The notes: generated by a model not told the origin, from the sequence alone. Positions 16,495 through 24,870 are shown, counted from the stretch's first letter. The stretch: DNA of 46,740 nt from an uncultured Hyphomicrobiales bacterium (GCA_903929045.1 CAIYTE010000118.1:1-46740); one strand, 5' to 3'. Numbers and translations are program-made.

Positions 16495-18624
16495 TCAGTT
16501 TCCGAGCAGCGTCGCCATGATGCGTTCGCGCGTCAGCGGCAGATCGCGAATGCGGGCGCCGAGCGCGTGATAGACGGCATTGCCGATGGCGCCGGCAATC
16601 GGGCCGCCGGCGACTTCGCCGACGCCGAGCGGCACTTCGTCCTTGGTGTTCAGTAATTCCATCTCGATCTCCGGCACTTCGGAGAATTTGAGCACCGGGT
16701 AGGTGTCCCAGTCGAACGACACCGAGCCGCTGGGCGCGTCGTTGTCGAAACGCACCTGTTCCTTGGTGACCCAGCTGATCGCCTGGATGATGCCACCCTC
16801 GATCTGATTGAGCGCGCCATCGGGGCTGACGATCAGTCCGCCGTCGATGGCGGACCAGACACGATGGACACGGATTTCTTCTTCGACCTCGAGATCGACG
16901 ACGCAAGCCATATAGGCGGCTTTATTCTTGTAACGGGCAAAGCCGAAGCCGCGGCCGCGGCCTTCGCCGCCCGGTGCGTCTGGTTTCCAGTTCGCCATCG
17001 TCGCTGTTCGTTCGATCACGGCGCGGGCGCGAGGGTCTGTCATGATCGACAGACGATAGGCGACGGGATCCTGGCCGGCGCGCTCGGCCAATTCGTCGAT
17101 GCAGCCTTCCATCGCGAAAATATTGGCGGTGGCGCCAAGGCCGCGTAGCGACGACGTGCGTATCGGTGTGTCGGTCACCAGATGATGGATCATGCGCTTG
17201 CTCGGAATGGCGTAGAGCGGATCGCCATTGCGCGTGGCGCCGCCGCCATTGGCTTCCGGCACGTCGGCGGGCGGCGGCTCGGGCATCGAATTGGGGAGGG
17301 CGATCGCGCCGAGCAGGGAGCCGCCGGAGCCGGGCCGCTTGTTGTGCGTCGGGCTCCAGATTTCCTGAGTCCAGTCGGATGGCTTGCCGTCCGCGTCAAG
17401 CAAGGCGCGGACCTTCACGATCATCGCGGTGCTCTTGGGCTCGAAAACGAATTCTTCCTCGCGCCGCCAGCGCACGCGGATCGGCACCCCCGGCTTCTGC
17501 AGCGCGATGATCGCGGCGTCCGCGGCGGCGTCGTCGGCGCCGTTATGGCCGTAGCAGCCGGAGCCCTGCACGTGATGCACGGTGATGGCCGCGATATCGA
17601 GGTCGAGACCTTTCGCCAGCGCGCCGCTCAGGGGATAGACGCCCTGACAATGGGTCCAGACGGTGAGATGGCCGTCCTGGAAGATAGCGAGCCCACAGGA
17701 TGGTGACAGCGAAGCATGCGCGACAAAGCCGCGCGTGAAGGTCGCCTCGAAGCGTTCGCGTCCTTGCGGATCGGTGGGCTCGGGCGAGCCATAGGTCTTG
17801 TCGATGATCGGCTGTTGCAGGAGCCATGTCGCCTCCTGCTGCAACGGCGTCGGCTGCTCGACATCCGTCCACGCGACGCGGTCGATCGCGGCGGCGTTGG
17901 CGAATTCCACGGCGCTTTCGTTCTCGCCGATGATGGCGAGAAAATCGCCGTTGCGGACGAGCTCGACGTCGCCTTTGGCGGCGCGTTTGATCGCGGCCTC
18001 GTCGATGGTGCTGATCTTCGCGCCGCGGTTGGGCTGCCGCACGACGCGGGCGTGCAGCATGCCGTCCGGCTTCATGTCGTGGATGAAGGCCGCGTCGCCG
18101 AAGATCTTTCCCGGCAGATCGACGCGCGCGAGATCGTGACCGATCGACGTGAAGTCGGCGATGGCTTTGCGTTTGCCGGTGCCGGTCGCTTTGACGGCGA
18201 GATTAACCGCGCCGGCCAGCGTCCAGTAATCCTGGCCGGTCGGTTTGCCGTTGCGCATGATCGCGCCATCGCGGACGGTGAGTTCCGCAGGGGTGCACCC
18301 CAAGACGGTGGCGGCCTGATCGAGAAACAGCGCCCGCACGTCCGCCAACGCCTGACGCATGGCGACGGCGCCCGCTTGAATCGACATGCTGCCGGCGGTG
18401 TAACCTTCGTTCGGCGCTTTCAGCGTATCGCCGGAGCGGACGGTGACGCGCGTGGTCGCGACGTCGAGTTCATCGGCGGCGACCTGTGTCATGGCGGTCA
18501 GGACACCTTGGCCGAGTTCGACGCGGCCGGTGCTCGCCGTGACTTTGCCCGGCGCAGGGAAAGCGACCCAGCGATCCAGATCCGGGTTGTCGTTCAGGAT
18601 CGGCGGCAGGACGGGCGCGTTCAT
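16495..18624 (-). CDS. Molybdenum hydroxylase large subunit (IorB-like aldehyde oxidase/xanthine dehydrogenase family)
   Basis: 709-aa molybdopterin-binding subunit that hydroxylates an aldehyde or N-heterocycle. Seen: GRVELGQGVLTAMTQVAADELDV at the N-terminus, an a/b hammerhead region (about 195-285), MoCo-binding segments such as VQGSGCYGHNGADDAAADA and RGLGATANIFAMEGCIDELA, and near the C-terminus LGVGEVAGGPIAGAIGNAV with the catalytic glutamate. Its ATG (18624) overlaps the stop of the small-subunit gene in ATGA. Unlike typical IorB proteins it has no twin-arginine signal, so it may be cytoplasmic. No FAD subunit or XdhC-type maturation gene is adjacent. Substrate unknown. Confidence 0.9.
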   Translation of the reverse strand: MNAPVLPPILNDNPDLDRWVAFPAPGKVTASTGRVELGQGVLTAMTQVAADELDVATTRVTVRSGDTLKAPNEGYTAGSMSIQAGAVAMRQALADVRALFLDQAATVLGCTPAELTVRDGAIMRNGKPTGQDYWTLAGAVNLAVKATGTGKRKAIADFTSIGHDLARVDLPGKIFGDAAFIHDMKPDGMLHARVVRQPNRGAKISTIDEAAIKRAAKGDVELVRNGDFLAIIGENESAVEFANAAAIDRVAWTDVEQPTPLQQEATWLLQQPIIDKTYGSPEPTDPQGRERFEATFTRGFVAHASLSPSCGLAIFQDGHLTVWTHCQGVYPLSGALAKGLDLDIAAITVHHVQGSGCYGHNGADDAAADAAIIALQKPGVPIRVRWRREEEFVFEPKSTAMIVKVRALLDADGKPSDWTQEIWSPTHNKRPGSGGSLLGAIALPNSMPEPPPADVPEANGGGATRNGDPLYAIPSKRMIHHLVTDTPIRTSSLRGLGATANIFAMEGCIDELAERAGQDPVAYRLSIMTDPRARAVIERTATMANWKPDAPGGEGRGRGFGFARYKNKAAYMACVVDLEVEEEIRVHRVWSAIDGGLIVSPDGALNQIEGGIIQAISWVTKEQVRFDNDAPSGSVSFDWDTYPVLKFSEVPEIEMELLNTKDEVPLGVGEVAGGPIAGAIGNAVYHALGARIRDLPLTRERIMATLLGN

Positions 18625-19103
18625 TGGGACGCGCCCCGCATGACGGCGGCGGCGCGCTGGATGGCGCGGATAATGCGATTGTGCGAACCGCAGCGGCAGA
18701 GATTGCCATCCAGCGCCAGCGCGATCTCCTGGCGGGTGGGCGCGTTGTTTTTTTCCAGCAAGGCCTTGGCCGATATCAAAATGCCGGAAAGGCAATAGCC
18801 GCATTGGCCGGCCTGTTCATCGAGAAAGGCCTGCTGCAGCGGGTGAGGGTGCTCGCGTGTGCCGAGACCTTCAACCGTCGTAACGGACTTGCCAGGCAGT
18901 GCCGAAATTTCGCGATTGCAGGATTTCACCGGTTCGCCGTCGATCAGCACCATGCAGCAGCCGCACTGTTCAAGGCCGCAGCCGAAGCGCGTGCCCATTA
19001 GCCCGAGTTCGTTGCGCAGCACGTACAGCAGCGGCGTCGCTTCGTTATCGAGCGCGACGCTGACCGGTTTGCCGTTGACGGAAAAATCGTAGGTTTGGCT
19101 CAT
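18621..19103 (-). CDS. Molybdenum hydroxylase (2Fe-2S) small subunit (IorA-like)
   Basis: 160-aa electron-transfer subunit of the hydroxylase encoded next to it. The N-terminal plant-ferredoxin-like domain carries FGCGLEQCGCCMVLIDGEPVKSC (cluster ligands C42, C47, C50, C62). The C-terminal helical domain carries QCGYCLSG and LCRCGSHNRI for the second [2Fe-2S] cluster. The length is normal for the family. It starts 14 bases after the nadK stop and ends overlapping the large-subunit start, so nadK, small and large subunits look like one transcript. The external electron acceptor (often a cytochrome c) is not encoded nearby. Confidence 0.93.
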   Translation of the reverse strand: MSQTYDFSVNGKPVSVALDNEATPLLYVLRNELGLMGTRFGCGLEQCGCCMVLIDGEPVKSCNREISALPGKSVTTVEGLGTREHPHPLQQAFLDEQAGQCGYCLSGILISAKALLEKNNAPTRQEIALALDGNLCRCGSHNRIIRAIQRAAAVMRGASQ

Positions 19104-19117
19104 CGAAGGCCCGCGAT

Positions 19118-19900
19118 CTAGAAACCGAATTGCTCGCGCAGAATACGTTCGTCGAGATTGTGTCCCGGATCGAACAGCATATTGAGCGAGATGGTGTGGT
19201 CCATGCTGATATCGACGCGGCGCACCGAGCGCACTTCATCATTGTCGGCGACAGCGGCAACCGGACGCTTTGCCGCATCCTGAATTTCGATCGTGACCTT
19301 GGCCTTATCCGGCAGCAAGGCGCCGCGCCAGCGCCGTGGCCGGAACGAGCTGATCGCGGTGAGCGCCAGGAGCGGCGCGTTGATCGGAATGATCGTGCCT
19401 TGCACGGACAGGTTATACGCGGTCGATCCTGCGGGGGTCGCCACCAGAATGCCGTCGGACACGAGTTCGGCAAGCCGCTCCTGGCCGTCGACCAGAATGC
19501 GCAAATGCGCGGCCTGCGCACTCTGCCGGAACAGCGACACTTCATTGATGGCGCGCCGCTCATAGCTTTGGCCATCGACGTCGACGGCTTGCATGACCAG
19601 CGGGTGGATGACGGTTGTGTGGGCCGCGGCGATGCGCTCGATCAGGCCTTCGACCACGAACTCATTCATCAAAAAGCCGACGGTGCCGCGATGCATGCCG
19701 TAGATCGGCTTGCCCGAATTCATGAACCTGTGAAGGGTCTGCAGCATCAGGCCGTCGCCGCCGAGCGCGACGATGACGTCGGCCTTCTCCGGCTCGGCGT
19801 TGCCGTAGGTCTTCTGCAAGAGCGCGCAGGCATCCCGGGCCTCCGGCGTCGCACTGGCGACGAAGGCGATATGCTTGATGTTCTGGGCCAGCGGGCTCAT
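19118..19900 (-). CDS. nadK: NAD kinase
   Basis: Phosphorylates NAD to NADP using ATP. The 260-aa protein shows the kinase motif [16 protein letters not shown] (GGDG at residues 47-50), [14 protein letters not shown], then the NAD-binding NEVSLFRQ and the [37 protein letters not shown] block. Length matches other alphaproteobacterial NadK proteins. It heads a probable operon with the molybdenum hydroxylase subunits, 14 bases apart. That pairing is not a known pathway link and may be only shared transcription. Confidence 0.95.
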   Translation of the reverse strand: MSPLAQNIKHIAFVASATPEARDACALLQKTYGNAEPEKADVIVALGGDGLMLQTLHRFMNSGKPIYGMHRGTVGFLMNEFVVEGLIERIAAAHTTVIHPLVMQAVDVDGQSYERRAINEVSLFRQSAQAAHLRILVDGQERLAELVSDGILVATPAGSTAYNLSVQGTIIPINAPLLALTAISSFRPRRWRGALLPDKAKVTIEIQDAAKRPVAAVADNDEVRSVRRVDISMDHTISLNMLFDPGHNLDERILREQFGF

Positions 19901-20003
19901 GAGGCGGCGATCTCAAGCCCCGGGATGGAACTTGCGGTGTCCGTGTATACGACCCGGGCCGCTTTTGTCGAGATAGGGCAAAAGCTTCGCCCACCAGGAC
20001 CGT

Positions 20004-20036
20004 AAAAAAACATGCCCGGCACAAGGCCGGGCATGT
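20004..20036 (-). terminator. Intrinsic terminator of the 20062 gene
   Basis: Read on the minus strand, CATGCCCGGC pairs with GCCGGGCATG over a short loop and runs straight into seven T. It lies 25 bases after the stop of the small exported protein gene. It is one of three nearly identical hairpins in this cluster. Confidence 0.9.
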
Positions 20037-20061
20037 TCAATCCGTTGGCAAAAGTGCGGGG

Positions 20062-20376
20062 CTACTTCTGCTGCTTTTCGCCAGCGTCCGGCGAGGCTGG
20101 GCTAACGTTCTTGTTCAGCATCTGGCCATTGGCCTTATCGCTGGTGGCGCCCATGTTCGAGTTCGAACCCGAGGTGCCGGAGCCGCTCATGCTCGAGCCG
20201 CCGCTCATGCCCGAACCGTTCGTCGTTGGCTTCATGGCTTTGTCTTTCTGCATCTGCTGCTGGCTCTGATGCACGTCAGTCTTCGAGCCCGTACGTTCGG
20301 TCGGCGACTGCGCCATGGCATAGCCTGAGGCCGTGGCGAGGATGGCGGTGGTCAAAACGAGAGTGCGGAGTTTCAT
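20062..20376 (-). CDS. Small exported Gly/Ser/Met-rich protein, stress-regulon candidate
   Basis: 104 aa with a clear Sec signal peptide (about 1-22, ending AMAQ). The mature part is low-complexity and hydrophilic: a Gln-rich stretch, repeats of SGSGTSGS type with Met (about 53-75), and the C-terminal block NKNVSPASPDAGEKQQK. That last block recurs in the neighbour at 20601 (KNVSPAS, then AGEKQ-K), so the two are paralogues. No domain is recognised and the mature chain is probably disordered. The gene has its own perfect EcfG-type promoter 59 bases upstream and its own terminator, pointing to a role in the general stress response. Confidence 0.8.
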   Translation of the reverse strand: MKLRTLVLTTAILATASGYAMAQSPTERTGSKTDVHQSQQQMQKDKAMKPTTNGSGMSGGSSMSGSGTSGSNSNMGATSDKANGQMLNKNVSPASPDAGEKQQK

Positions 20377-20434
20377 TATTCACCTGTTTGTGTGGAGTGG
20401 ATTTCGGGACCGCGCGTTTGCGGATGCACAGGAC

Positions 20435-20459
20435 AACGCACGGGCACCGGTCACGTTCC
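20435..20459 (-). promoter_or_regulatory. EcfG-type general stress promoter for the 20062 gene
   Basis: On the minus strand GGAAC (20459-20455), 16 bases, then CGTT (20438-20435) fits the EcfG consensus exactly. The implied transcript start near 20428 leaves a leader of about 50 bases, containing AGGTGA before the ATG. Confidence 0.78.
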
Positions 20460-20537
20460 AAAATCATCTCGTAAATTCAAATTTGCTTTCGTCTGATTTC
20501 AAATTCGGAGAAAAATCTAACTCGAGGCCATGTGCCT

Positions 20538-20573
20538 AAAAGAATCATGCCCGGCCTTTGGAGCCGGGCATGA
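20538..20573 (-). terminator. Intrinsic terminator of the 20601 gene
   Basis: On the minus strand TCATGCCCGGC pairs with GCCGGGCATGA (11 bp, 7-base loop), followed by TTCTTTT. It begins 28 bases after the gene's stop and is nearly identical to the hairpins at 20004 and 21025. Confidence 0.87.
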
Positions 20574-20600
20574 CAAACGCAATTGATGAAAAGTGCGAAA

Positions 20601-20879
20601 TTACTTTTCCTGCTTCTCGCCGGCCTTGCCCGACGCCGGGCTGACGTTCTTCTCGGCCGTGTCCTTCATCGGCGACGTTCCGGCGCCAGTGGTGGCCGGA
20701 GCCATCGAGCCCTTGGTGTTGCCCGCGCCCTTGTTGCCCATGTTGTCTTTCGCCTTGGAAGAGTCGTCGCCCTGCAGGCCGGGGCGATTCTGATCGGCCG
20801 GTGTCGTGGTGTTCTGCGCATAGGCATAGCCGCTGGTGGCAACCAGAGCGGCGGCGAGAATAGCGGTACGGAACTTCAT
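20601..20879 (-). CDS. Small exported protein, paralogue of the 20062 gene product
   Basis: 92 aa with a signal peptide (about 1-21, ending AYAQ), followed by a hydrophilic, Asn/Gly/Lys-rich chain without recognised domains. The C-terminus EKNVSPASGKAGEKQEK matches that of the 20062 protein almost residue for residue, and the signal peptides are also alike (MKLRTLVLTT versus MKFRTAILAA). The pair therefore arose by tandem duplication. It has an EcfG-like promoter (GGAAC-N16-TGTT) 45 bases upstream, a GAGG ribosome-binding site and its own terminator. Confidence 0.8.
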   Translation of the reverse strand: MKFRTAILAAALVATSGYAYAQNTTTPADQNRPGLQGDDSSKAKDNMGNKGAGNTKGSMAPATTGAGTSPMKDTAEKNVSPASGKAGEKQEK

Positions 20880-20923
20880 GGCGTTGTCCTCATCTGTGTT
20901 GTGGCGTTTCTATTGCGTGGAAC

Positions 20924-20948
20924 AACAGCGGGGACCGTTATCAGTTCC
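20924..20948 (-). promoter_or_regulatory. EcfG-type promoter for the 20601 gene
   Basis: On the minus strand GGAAC (20948-20944), 16 bases, then TGTT (20927-20924). The -35 is exact; the -10 differs from CGTT only at its first, least conserved base. The implied leader is about 38 bases. Confidence 0.7.
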
Positions 20949-21024
20949 GTAAAATGCAACCCGCGTGACAAAGATGCGCAAGTTCCATTTCTAAGCTCCT
21001 TGCGCATCGCACAAATTTCAAATG

Positions 21025-21058
21025 AAAAACAAAATGCCCGGCGCGATGGCCGGGCATG
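21025..21058 (-). terminator. Intrinsic terminator of the TPR protein gene
   Basis: On the minus strand ATGCCCGGC pairs with GCCGGGCAT over a 6-base loop, then TTTTGTTTTT. It begins about 28 bases after the gene's stop and is the third member of the near-identical hairpin set. Confidence 0.88.
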
Positions 21059-21086
21059 ATGATCGCGGCTTAAATTGAAATCGAAA

Positions 21087-21641
21087 CTAGTAGCTCGCCG
21101 TACCGGCGATGACGCCCTTGAGCTCGATGTATTCCTTGCAGGTGGTATTGCCGCAGAGCGCGTTCACCTTGGCGAGGTAATCCTGCGCCATCAGGCGATT
21201 GCCCTGTTCCATGTGCCACATACCGTAATAAGACCACGTGCGCACATGCTGCGGATCGGCTGCGAGCGCCTTCTCGTACCAGACCTTGGATTGATCGTAA
21301 TTGCCGAGCTTGCGGTTGGCGTATCCGATGTAGTTGGCGACATCGGGATGTTCGTCTTGCCCAAGCGCGTGCATCGCCGCGATGCCGGCCGTGTAGTCGC
21401 CGGCGAGAATCATGTCGCGCGCATTTCGGTAATTGCGCAGGAATTTTTCGTGTGCGAGCTGGCGTTCCTGCTCCTCGATGGCGCTGCTCTTCTTTTTCTT
21501 GTCTTTCTTTTCGTCGGCGGGCGGCGGCGTGTCCGTGCCCATGGCGAAGACGGCGACCGGTTTGACGACAAGCGCCGCCGCGAGCAGGGCGGCGCCGAAA
21601 ATTGCGAAGAATTTTGTGGGTTGGCGGAGCGTCATTCGCAT
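21087..21641 (-). CDS. Exported tetratricopeptide-repeat protein
   Basis: 184 aa. A signal peptide or membrane anchor occupies about residues 8-33 (ALLAAALVVKPVAVFAM). It is followed by a highly charged Lys-rich linker (EKKDKKKKSS) and then TPR-type helices: YRNARDMILAGDYTAGIAAMHALG, VANYIGYANRKLGNYDQSKVWYEKALAADPQH and VRTWSYYGMWHMEQGNRLMAQDYLAKV, about 2-3 repeats. Two cysteines near the C-terminus (LCGNTTCKEY) could form a disulfide in the periplasm. Start is ATG 21641 or ATG 21635; GGGGGA lies just upstream. No EcfG motif is seen, unlike the two downstream neighbours. Confidence 0.82.
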   Translation of the reverse strand: MRMTLRQPTKFFAIFGAALLAAALVVKPVAVFAMGTDTPPPADEKKDKKKKSSAIEEQERQLAHEKFLRNYRNARDMILAGDYTAGIAAMHALGQDEHPDVANYIGYANRKLGNYDQSKVWYEKALAADPQHVRTWSYYGMWHMEQGNRLMAQDYLAKVNALCGNTTCKEYIELKGVIAGTASY

Positions 21642-21932
21642 GAATTCCCCCTGGTTTTGTCAGCCGATGGCTGGAGCCTACGGTGAATCGCGGCCTTAGC
21701 GGGAAAAACAATCCGTAATCCGGGTCTATTCCGCCCGCCGAGGGCTCCCCGCCACGATTCCGCCCCCTTTGCGCCACCCAGCCGACGCGTCCCTGAACGG
21801 CGCATAACAACCGGCTTCAGAACGGCTTCAGGGGCGGGGGCGCAAGGTGGCTCCAACGATCGGGCCCCAAAGACCGATTGGCCGATCAACCCACGGGTTT
21901 TCGGCAACCCGAGAAAACGAAGGATACGAGCC

Positions 21933-22286
21933 ATGCTGAACAAATTCGCAGTTGCTGCCATTGCGGCGAGCCTGATCGCCGGCCCGGTTTTCGCGCAGGG
22001 CGTCCTGCAGCCCAAATCGACGCCTGCGCCGGCGAAGATCGAAACCAAGGCGGACACGAAAGTCGATGCCAAGGTTGCGCCGAAGCCGGCCGTCACCACC
22101 GGCGCCCAGGTCAAGGAAACCGGTACTGTCACGACGCCGACGCGCAAGAACGTGAAGGTCGTCAAGCACAGCCGCAAGCACGTGCGTCATTACTTTCACG
22201 GCAAGAAGCACTACGTGCATGCCAAGAAGGTGAAGCATGTGAAGCACGTGAAGGCGAAGATCCATCGCCACATCGTGAAGATGTAA
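21933..22286 (+). CDS. Small exported Lys/His-rich basic protein
   Basis: 117 aa. A signal peptide (about 1-22, ending VFAQ) precedes a Lys/Ala/Pro-rich middle (TKADTKVDAKVAPKP), and the last 45 residues are packed with Lys and His (for example KHVRHYFHGKKHYVHAKKVK). There is no known domain. The composition suggests binding to metal ions or to anionic surface polymers, which is inference. ATG 21933 has GAAGGA 8 bases upstream. It is divergent from the TPR gene and lies upstream of the cobalamin riboswitch but ends before it. Confidence 0.75.
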   Translation: MLNKFAVAAIAASLIAGPVFAQGVLQPKSTPAPAKIETKADTKVDAKVAPKPAVTTGAQVKETGTVTTPTRKNVKVVKHSRKHVRHYFHGKKHYVHAKKVKHVKHVKAKIHRHIVKM

Positions 22287-22321
22287 TCGCCGGCCTCAAC
22301 CGTCGAATACCTGTAAGCGAG

Positions 22322-22346
22322 CAAGCGCCGGGGCCCCCGGCGCTTG
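22322..22346 (+). terminator. Perfect 12-bp palindromic hairpin after the 21933 gene
   Basis: CAAGCGCCGGGG and CCCCGGCGCTTG are exact reverse complements with a single central base, 36 bases after the stop. There is no T-run, so it is a strong hairpin of uncertain type. It may insulate the cobalamin-riboswitch transcript. Confidence 0.45.
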
Positions 22347-22420
22347 ACTCGTTGCCACGTTCCAGACACATTTTAACCGTGCTGGTTCTCCGGATCGCTC
22401 CGGAGACGAAAGAGGGAACA

Positions 22421-22567
22421 TAGGTTCTGATGCTCGCGTCAGCGGACATTGGAGTCGATGGCTGCCCCCGCAACTGTAAGCGGCGAGCCCGCGTCCATAC
22501 GGCCACTGGGAAACTGGGAAGGCCGGACGCAACTGGGCTAAGACCCGCGAGCCAGGAAACCTGCCAG
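22421..22567 (+). promoter_or_regulatory. Cobalamin (AdoCbl) riboswitch
   Basis: The sequence holds the signature blocks of the cobalamin aptamer in order: an initial TAGGTTC, the B12-box region GCTGCCCCCGCAACTGTAAG, GGCCACTGG, GGGAAGGCC and the closing GAGCCAGGAAACCTGCC. It lies in the 507-base interval before the TonB-dependent receptor gene. Binding of adenosylcobalamin normally turns such genes off. The region from 22568 to 22793 holds the expression platform; a hairpin GGGCTCAG/CTGAGCTC (22753-22773) sits just before the AAGGA ribosome-binding site (22779-22783), pointing to control of translation. No gene is seen in this interval. Confidence 0.95.
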
Positions 22568-22793
22568 CGCGGTCACCCAACCGGTGGACGGGAGGTCCAT
22601 ACGGAGCGCGCTTTCGCGGCGGTGACGTCAATGCCGTTGCGATGGCCGCGCGTTGAGTTTTTCCTCACGCGGCAATCGAGCGGGTTAAACGTCGTACGCG
22701 TGCGTGTGTAAGCGTTTGCCTGTCCTTCGCATCGGAATTTGTCTCACCCGATGGGCTCAGCACCGCTGAGCTCAACCGAAGGATTGTTGCGAT

Positions 22794-24830
22794 ATGGGTA
22801 CGAAACTCAAAATCTGGGGCGCATTGCTGGCGCTGACCAGTTTCACCGCTCCCGCTTATGCACAAAGTACGCTGCCGACGCTCGACGTCTGGGCGAGCCG
22901 CGCCGCGCCCGGGATCGTTGGCGCATCGAATAGCGTCATCACCGCCGAAGATATTCAGCGCTCGCCCGGCACAACGATTCAGGACGTCCTGACACAAGAA
23001 GCCGGCATTCAGACATCGGGCCTTTCCAGTGGCAAGAACGGGGCGGGCACCTCAATCGACATGCGCGGGTTCGGCGCCACGGCGGCGAACAATACCCTGA
23101 TCCTTCTCAACGGCCGCAGATTGACGGACATCGATCAGTCCGGCGTCGATCTGAGCACCATTCCGCGCGACAGTATCGAACGCATCGAAATTACCCGCGG
23201 TAATGCGGGCGCCGTGCTCTACGGCGACGGCGCGGTCGGCGGCGTCATCAACATCATCACCAAGACCGGCGCCGGCAAGCCGACGACGGGACGGGTCGAG
23301 GCTGGCTTCGGTTCCTTCAATCAGAAGGAAATCAACGGCACTGCGTCGACTTCGCGTGGACCGTATTCGGTGTCGGTGTCGGGCAATGCCGTCAATTCCG
23401 ACGGCTATCGCGTCAACGACTATGTGAAGCAGCGCAACGGTGTCGGCGATCTGCGGTACACGACCGAGCAGGGCAGCGCCTGGCTCAATATGAGCGCCGA
23501 TGACCAAAAGCTCGGTCTGCCCGGCGCGCGTCTCGTCGATCAGGGTGCCGGCATCAACGAGATGGTCACGGATCGGCGGGGCGCGACAACGCCTACGGCT
23601 TATTCGACCAAGCAGGGATCCAGTTTCACGCTTGGCGCTTCGCGCATGATTGCGCCCGGTTTCGAGCTGATCCTCGACGGCAACCTGCGCCGCAAGGATC
23701 AAGCCATTGTCTCGACGCTGTTCGGCGCCGACGCGTCCGACAAGCGCGTATTGACGACGGCCTCATTTACACCGCGCGTTAACATCGACACCCTAATTCT
23801 GGGTGCGCCCGCGAAGGCGACCTTCGGTATTGATTTCTACAATTCGGAGCTCGACGCCAAACGCAGTCAGGGTCTCAACGATCCAGCGATCCACACTTAT
23901 AATCTGAAGCAGCAGTCGCTCGCTGCGTACTGGCAACAGACTGTCGCCGTGATGCCTACGACCGATATTTCTTTCGGCGCGCGCATGCAGCAGACGCGGG
24001 TTCACGCCAGCGATATCTACAACGCTGCGGCACCGGGCTCGTTCGGCATCTTCGATTCCGCGGCGACGCCGCTGACCCAGACAGAGGTCAATCACGCGCT
24101 CAATCTCGGCTTCGAGCATCGCTTGTCGCCGATATTGGCGGTGTTCGGTCATGTCGCGCGGAGTTTCCGCGTTCCGAACGCGGACGACCGCATCGGCGTG
24201 AACGCCTTTCCGATCGACTTTAATCTGAAGACCCAGACGTCGCAGGAATTGGAAGGCGGCTTCAAGGCCAAGCTCGGCGCGCTCGACTGGCAGACCAGTG
24301 TCTACGGAATGCTGCTGAACAACGAGATTTTGTTCATTCCGTTCCCGCCGCTCGGCGCCAACATCAACCTCGATCCGACGCGCCGTTTCGGCGTCGAGAA
24401 CAGCGCGACGTATCGTGTGACAGATACGGTTCGCCTCAAAGGTAGCGCGAGTTATACAGAGGCGAAATTCCGTGAAGGCATGTACGCCGGCAATGACGTG
24501 CCGCTGGTGGCAAAATGGTCCGGCAGTGGCGGCCTATCGTGGGATGTCTATCAGAAATACGTCGTGTTCGACGGTGTCGTGCGCTGGGTCGGCAACCGGC
24601 GCATGGACAACGATCAGGCGAATTTCCAGCCGATGATTCCGTCGCATACAACGGTCGACGTGAGGCTGGGCGGTGAGTTCAAGAACCTGTTCTGGTCGCT
24701 GTCGGTGCAGAATCTGTTCAATGTTCTGTATTTCGACAATGCGGTGGCGAGCTCGGCAACCTTCGGCCGCTACAATGCCTATCCGCTGGCGGGCCGTACC
24801 TTCATGGCCAAGGCCGGCGCGACCTTCTAA
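22794..24830 (+). CDS. TonB-dependent outer-membrane receptor, probably for cobalamin (BtuB-like)
   Basis: 678-aa outer-membrane beta-barrel with a signal peptide (about 1-24, APAYAQ). The plug domain (about 45-160) shows VITAEDIQRSPGTTIQDVLTQEAGIQ, SIDMRGFG, NTLILLNGRRLTDID and IERIEITRGNAGAVLYGDGAVGGVINIITK, all standard. The barrel follows, and the chain ends on phenylalanine (KAGATF), as outer-membrane proteins do. The cobalamin riboswitch upstream makes vitamin B12 or a corrinoid the likely substrate; the sequence alone would only say TonB receptor. No btuCDF or tonB genes are in the window. Confidence 0.92.
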   Translation: MGTKLKIWGALLALTSFTAPAYAQSTLPTLDVWASRAAPGIVGASNSVITAEDIQRSPGTTIQDVLTQEAGIQTSGLSSGKNGAGTSIDMRGFGATAANNTLILLNGRRLTDIDQSGVDLSTIPRDSIERIEITRGNAGAVLYGDGAVGGVINIITKTGAGKPTTGRVEAGFGSFNQKEINGTASTSRGPYSVSVSGNAVNSDGYRVNDYVKQRNGVGDLRYTTEQGSAWLNMSADDQKLGLPGARLVDQGAGINEMVTDRRGATTPTAYSTKQGSSFTLGASRMIAPGFELILDGNLRRKDQAIVSTLFGADASDKRVLTTASFTPRVNIDTLILGAPAKATFGIDFYNSELDAKRSQGLNDPAIHTYNLKQQSLAAYWQQTVAVMPTTDISFGARMQQTRVHASDIYNAAAPGSFGIFDSAATPLTQTEVNHALNLGFEHRLSPILAVFGHVARSFRVPNADDRIGVNAFPIDFNLKTQTSQELEGGFKAKLGALDWQTSVYGMLLNNEILFIPFPPLGANINLDPTRRFGVENSATYRVTDTVRLKGSASYTEAKFREGMYAGNDVPLVAKWSGSGGLSWDVYQKYVVFDGVVRWVGNRRMDNDQANFQPMIPSHTTVDVRLGGEFKNLFWSLSVQNLFNVLYFDNAVASSATFGRYNAYPLAGRTFMAKAGATF

Positions 24831-24836
24831 AATTCC

Positions 24837-24870
24837 GGTGGCCGGCAGCCTTTGGGCCGCGCCGGCCACC
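24837..24870 (+). terminator. Strong hairpin after the TonB receptor gene
   Basis: GGTGGCCGGC and GCCGGCCACC form a perfect 10-bp stem over a 14-base loop, 6 bases after the stop. The T-run is missing. It may protect or end the receptor mRNA. Confidence 0.5.

Noticed and set aside
22430-22711. Open frame of 93 codons inside the cobalamin leader
   Set aside because: It covers the riboswitch aptamer, whose conserved blocks explain the sequence; no ribosome-binding site or protein similarity.
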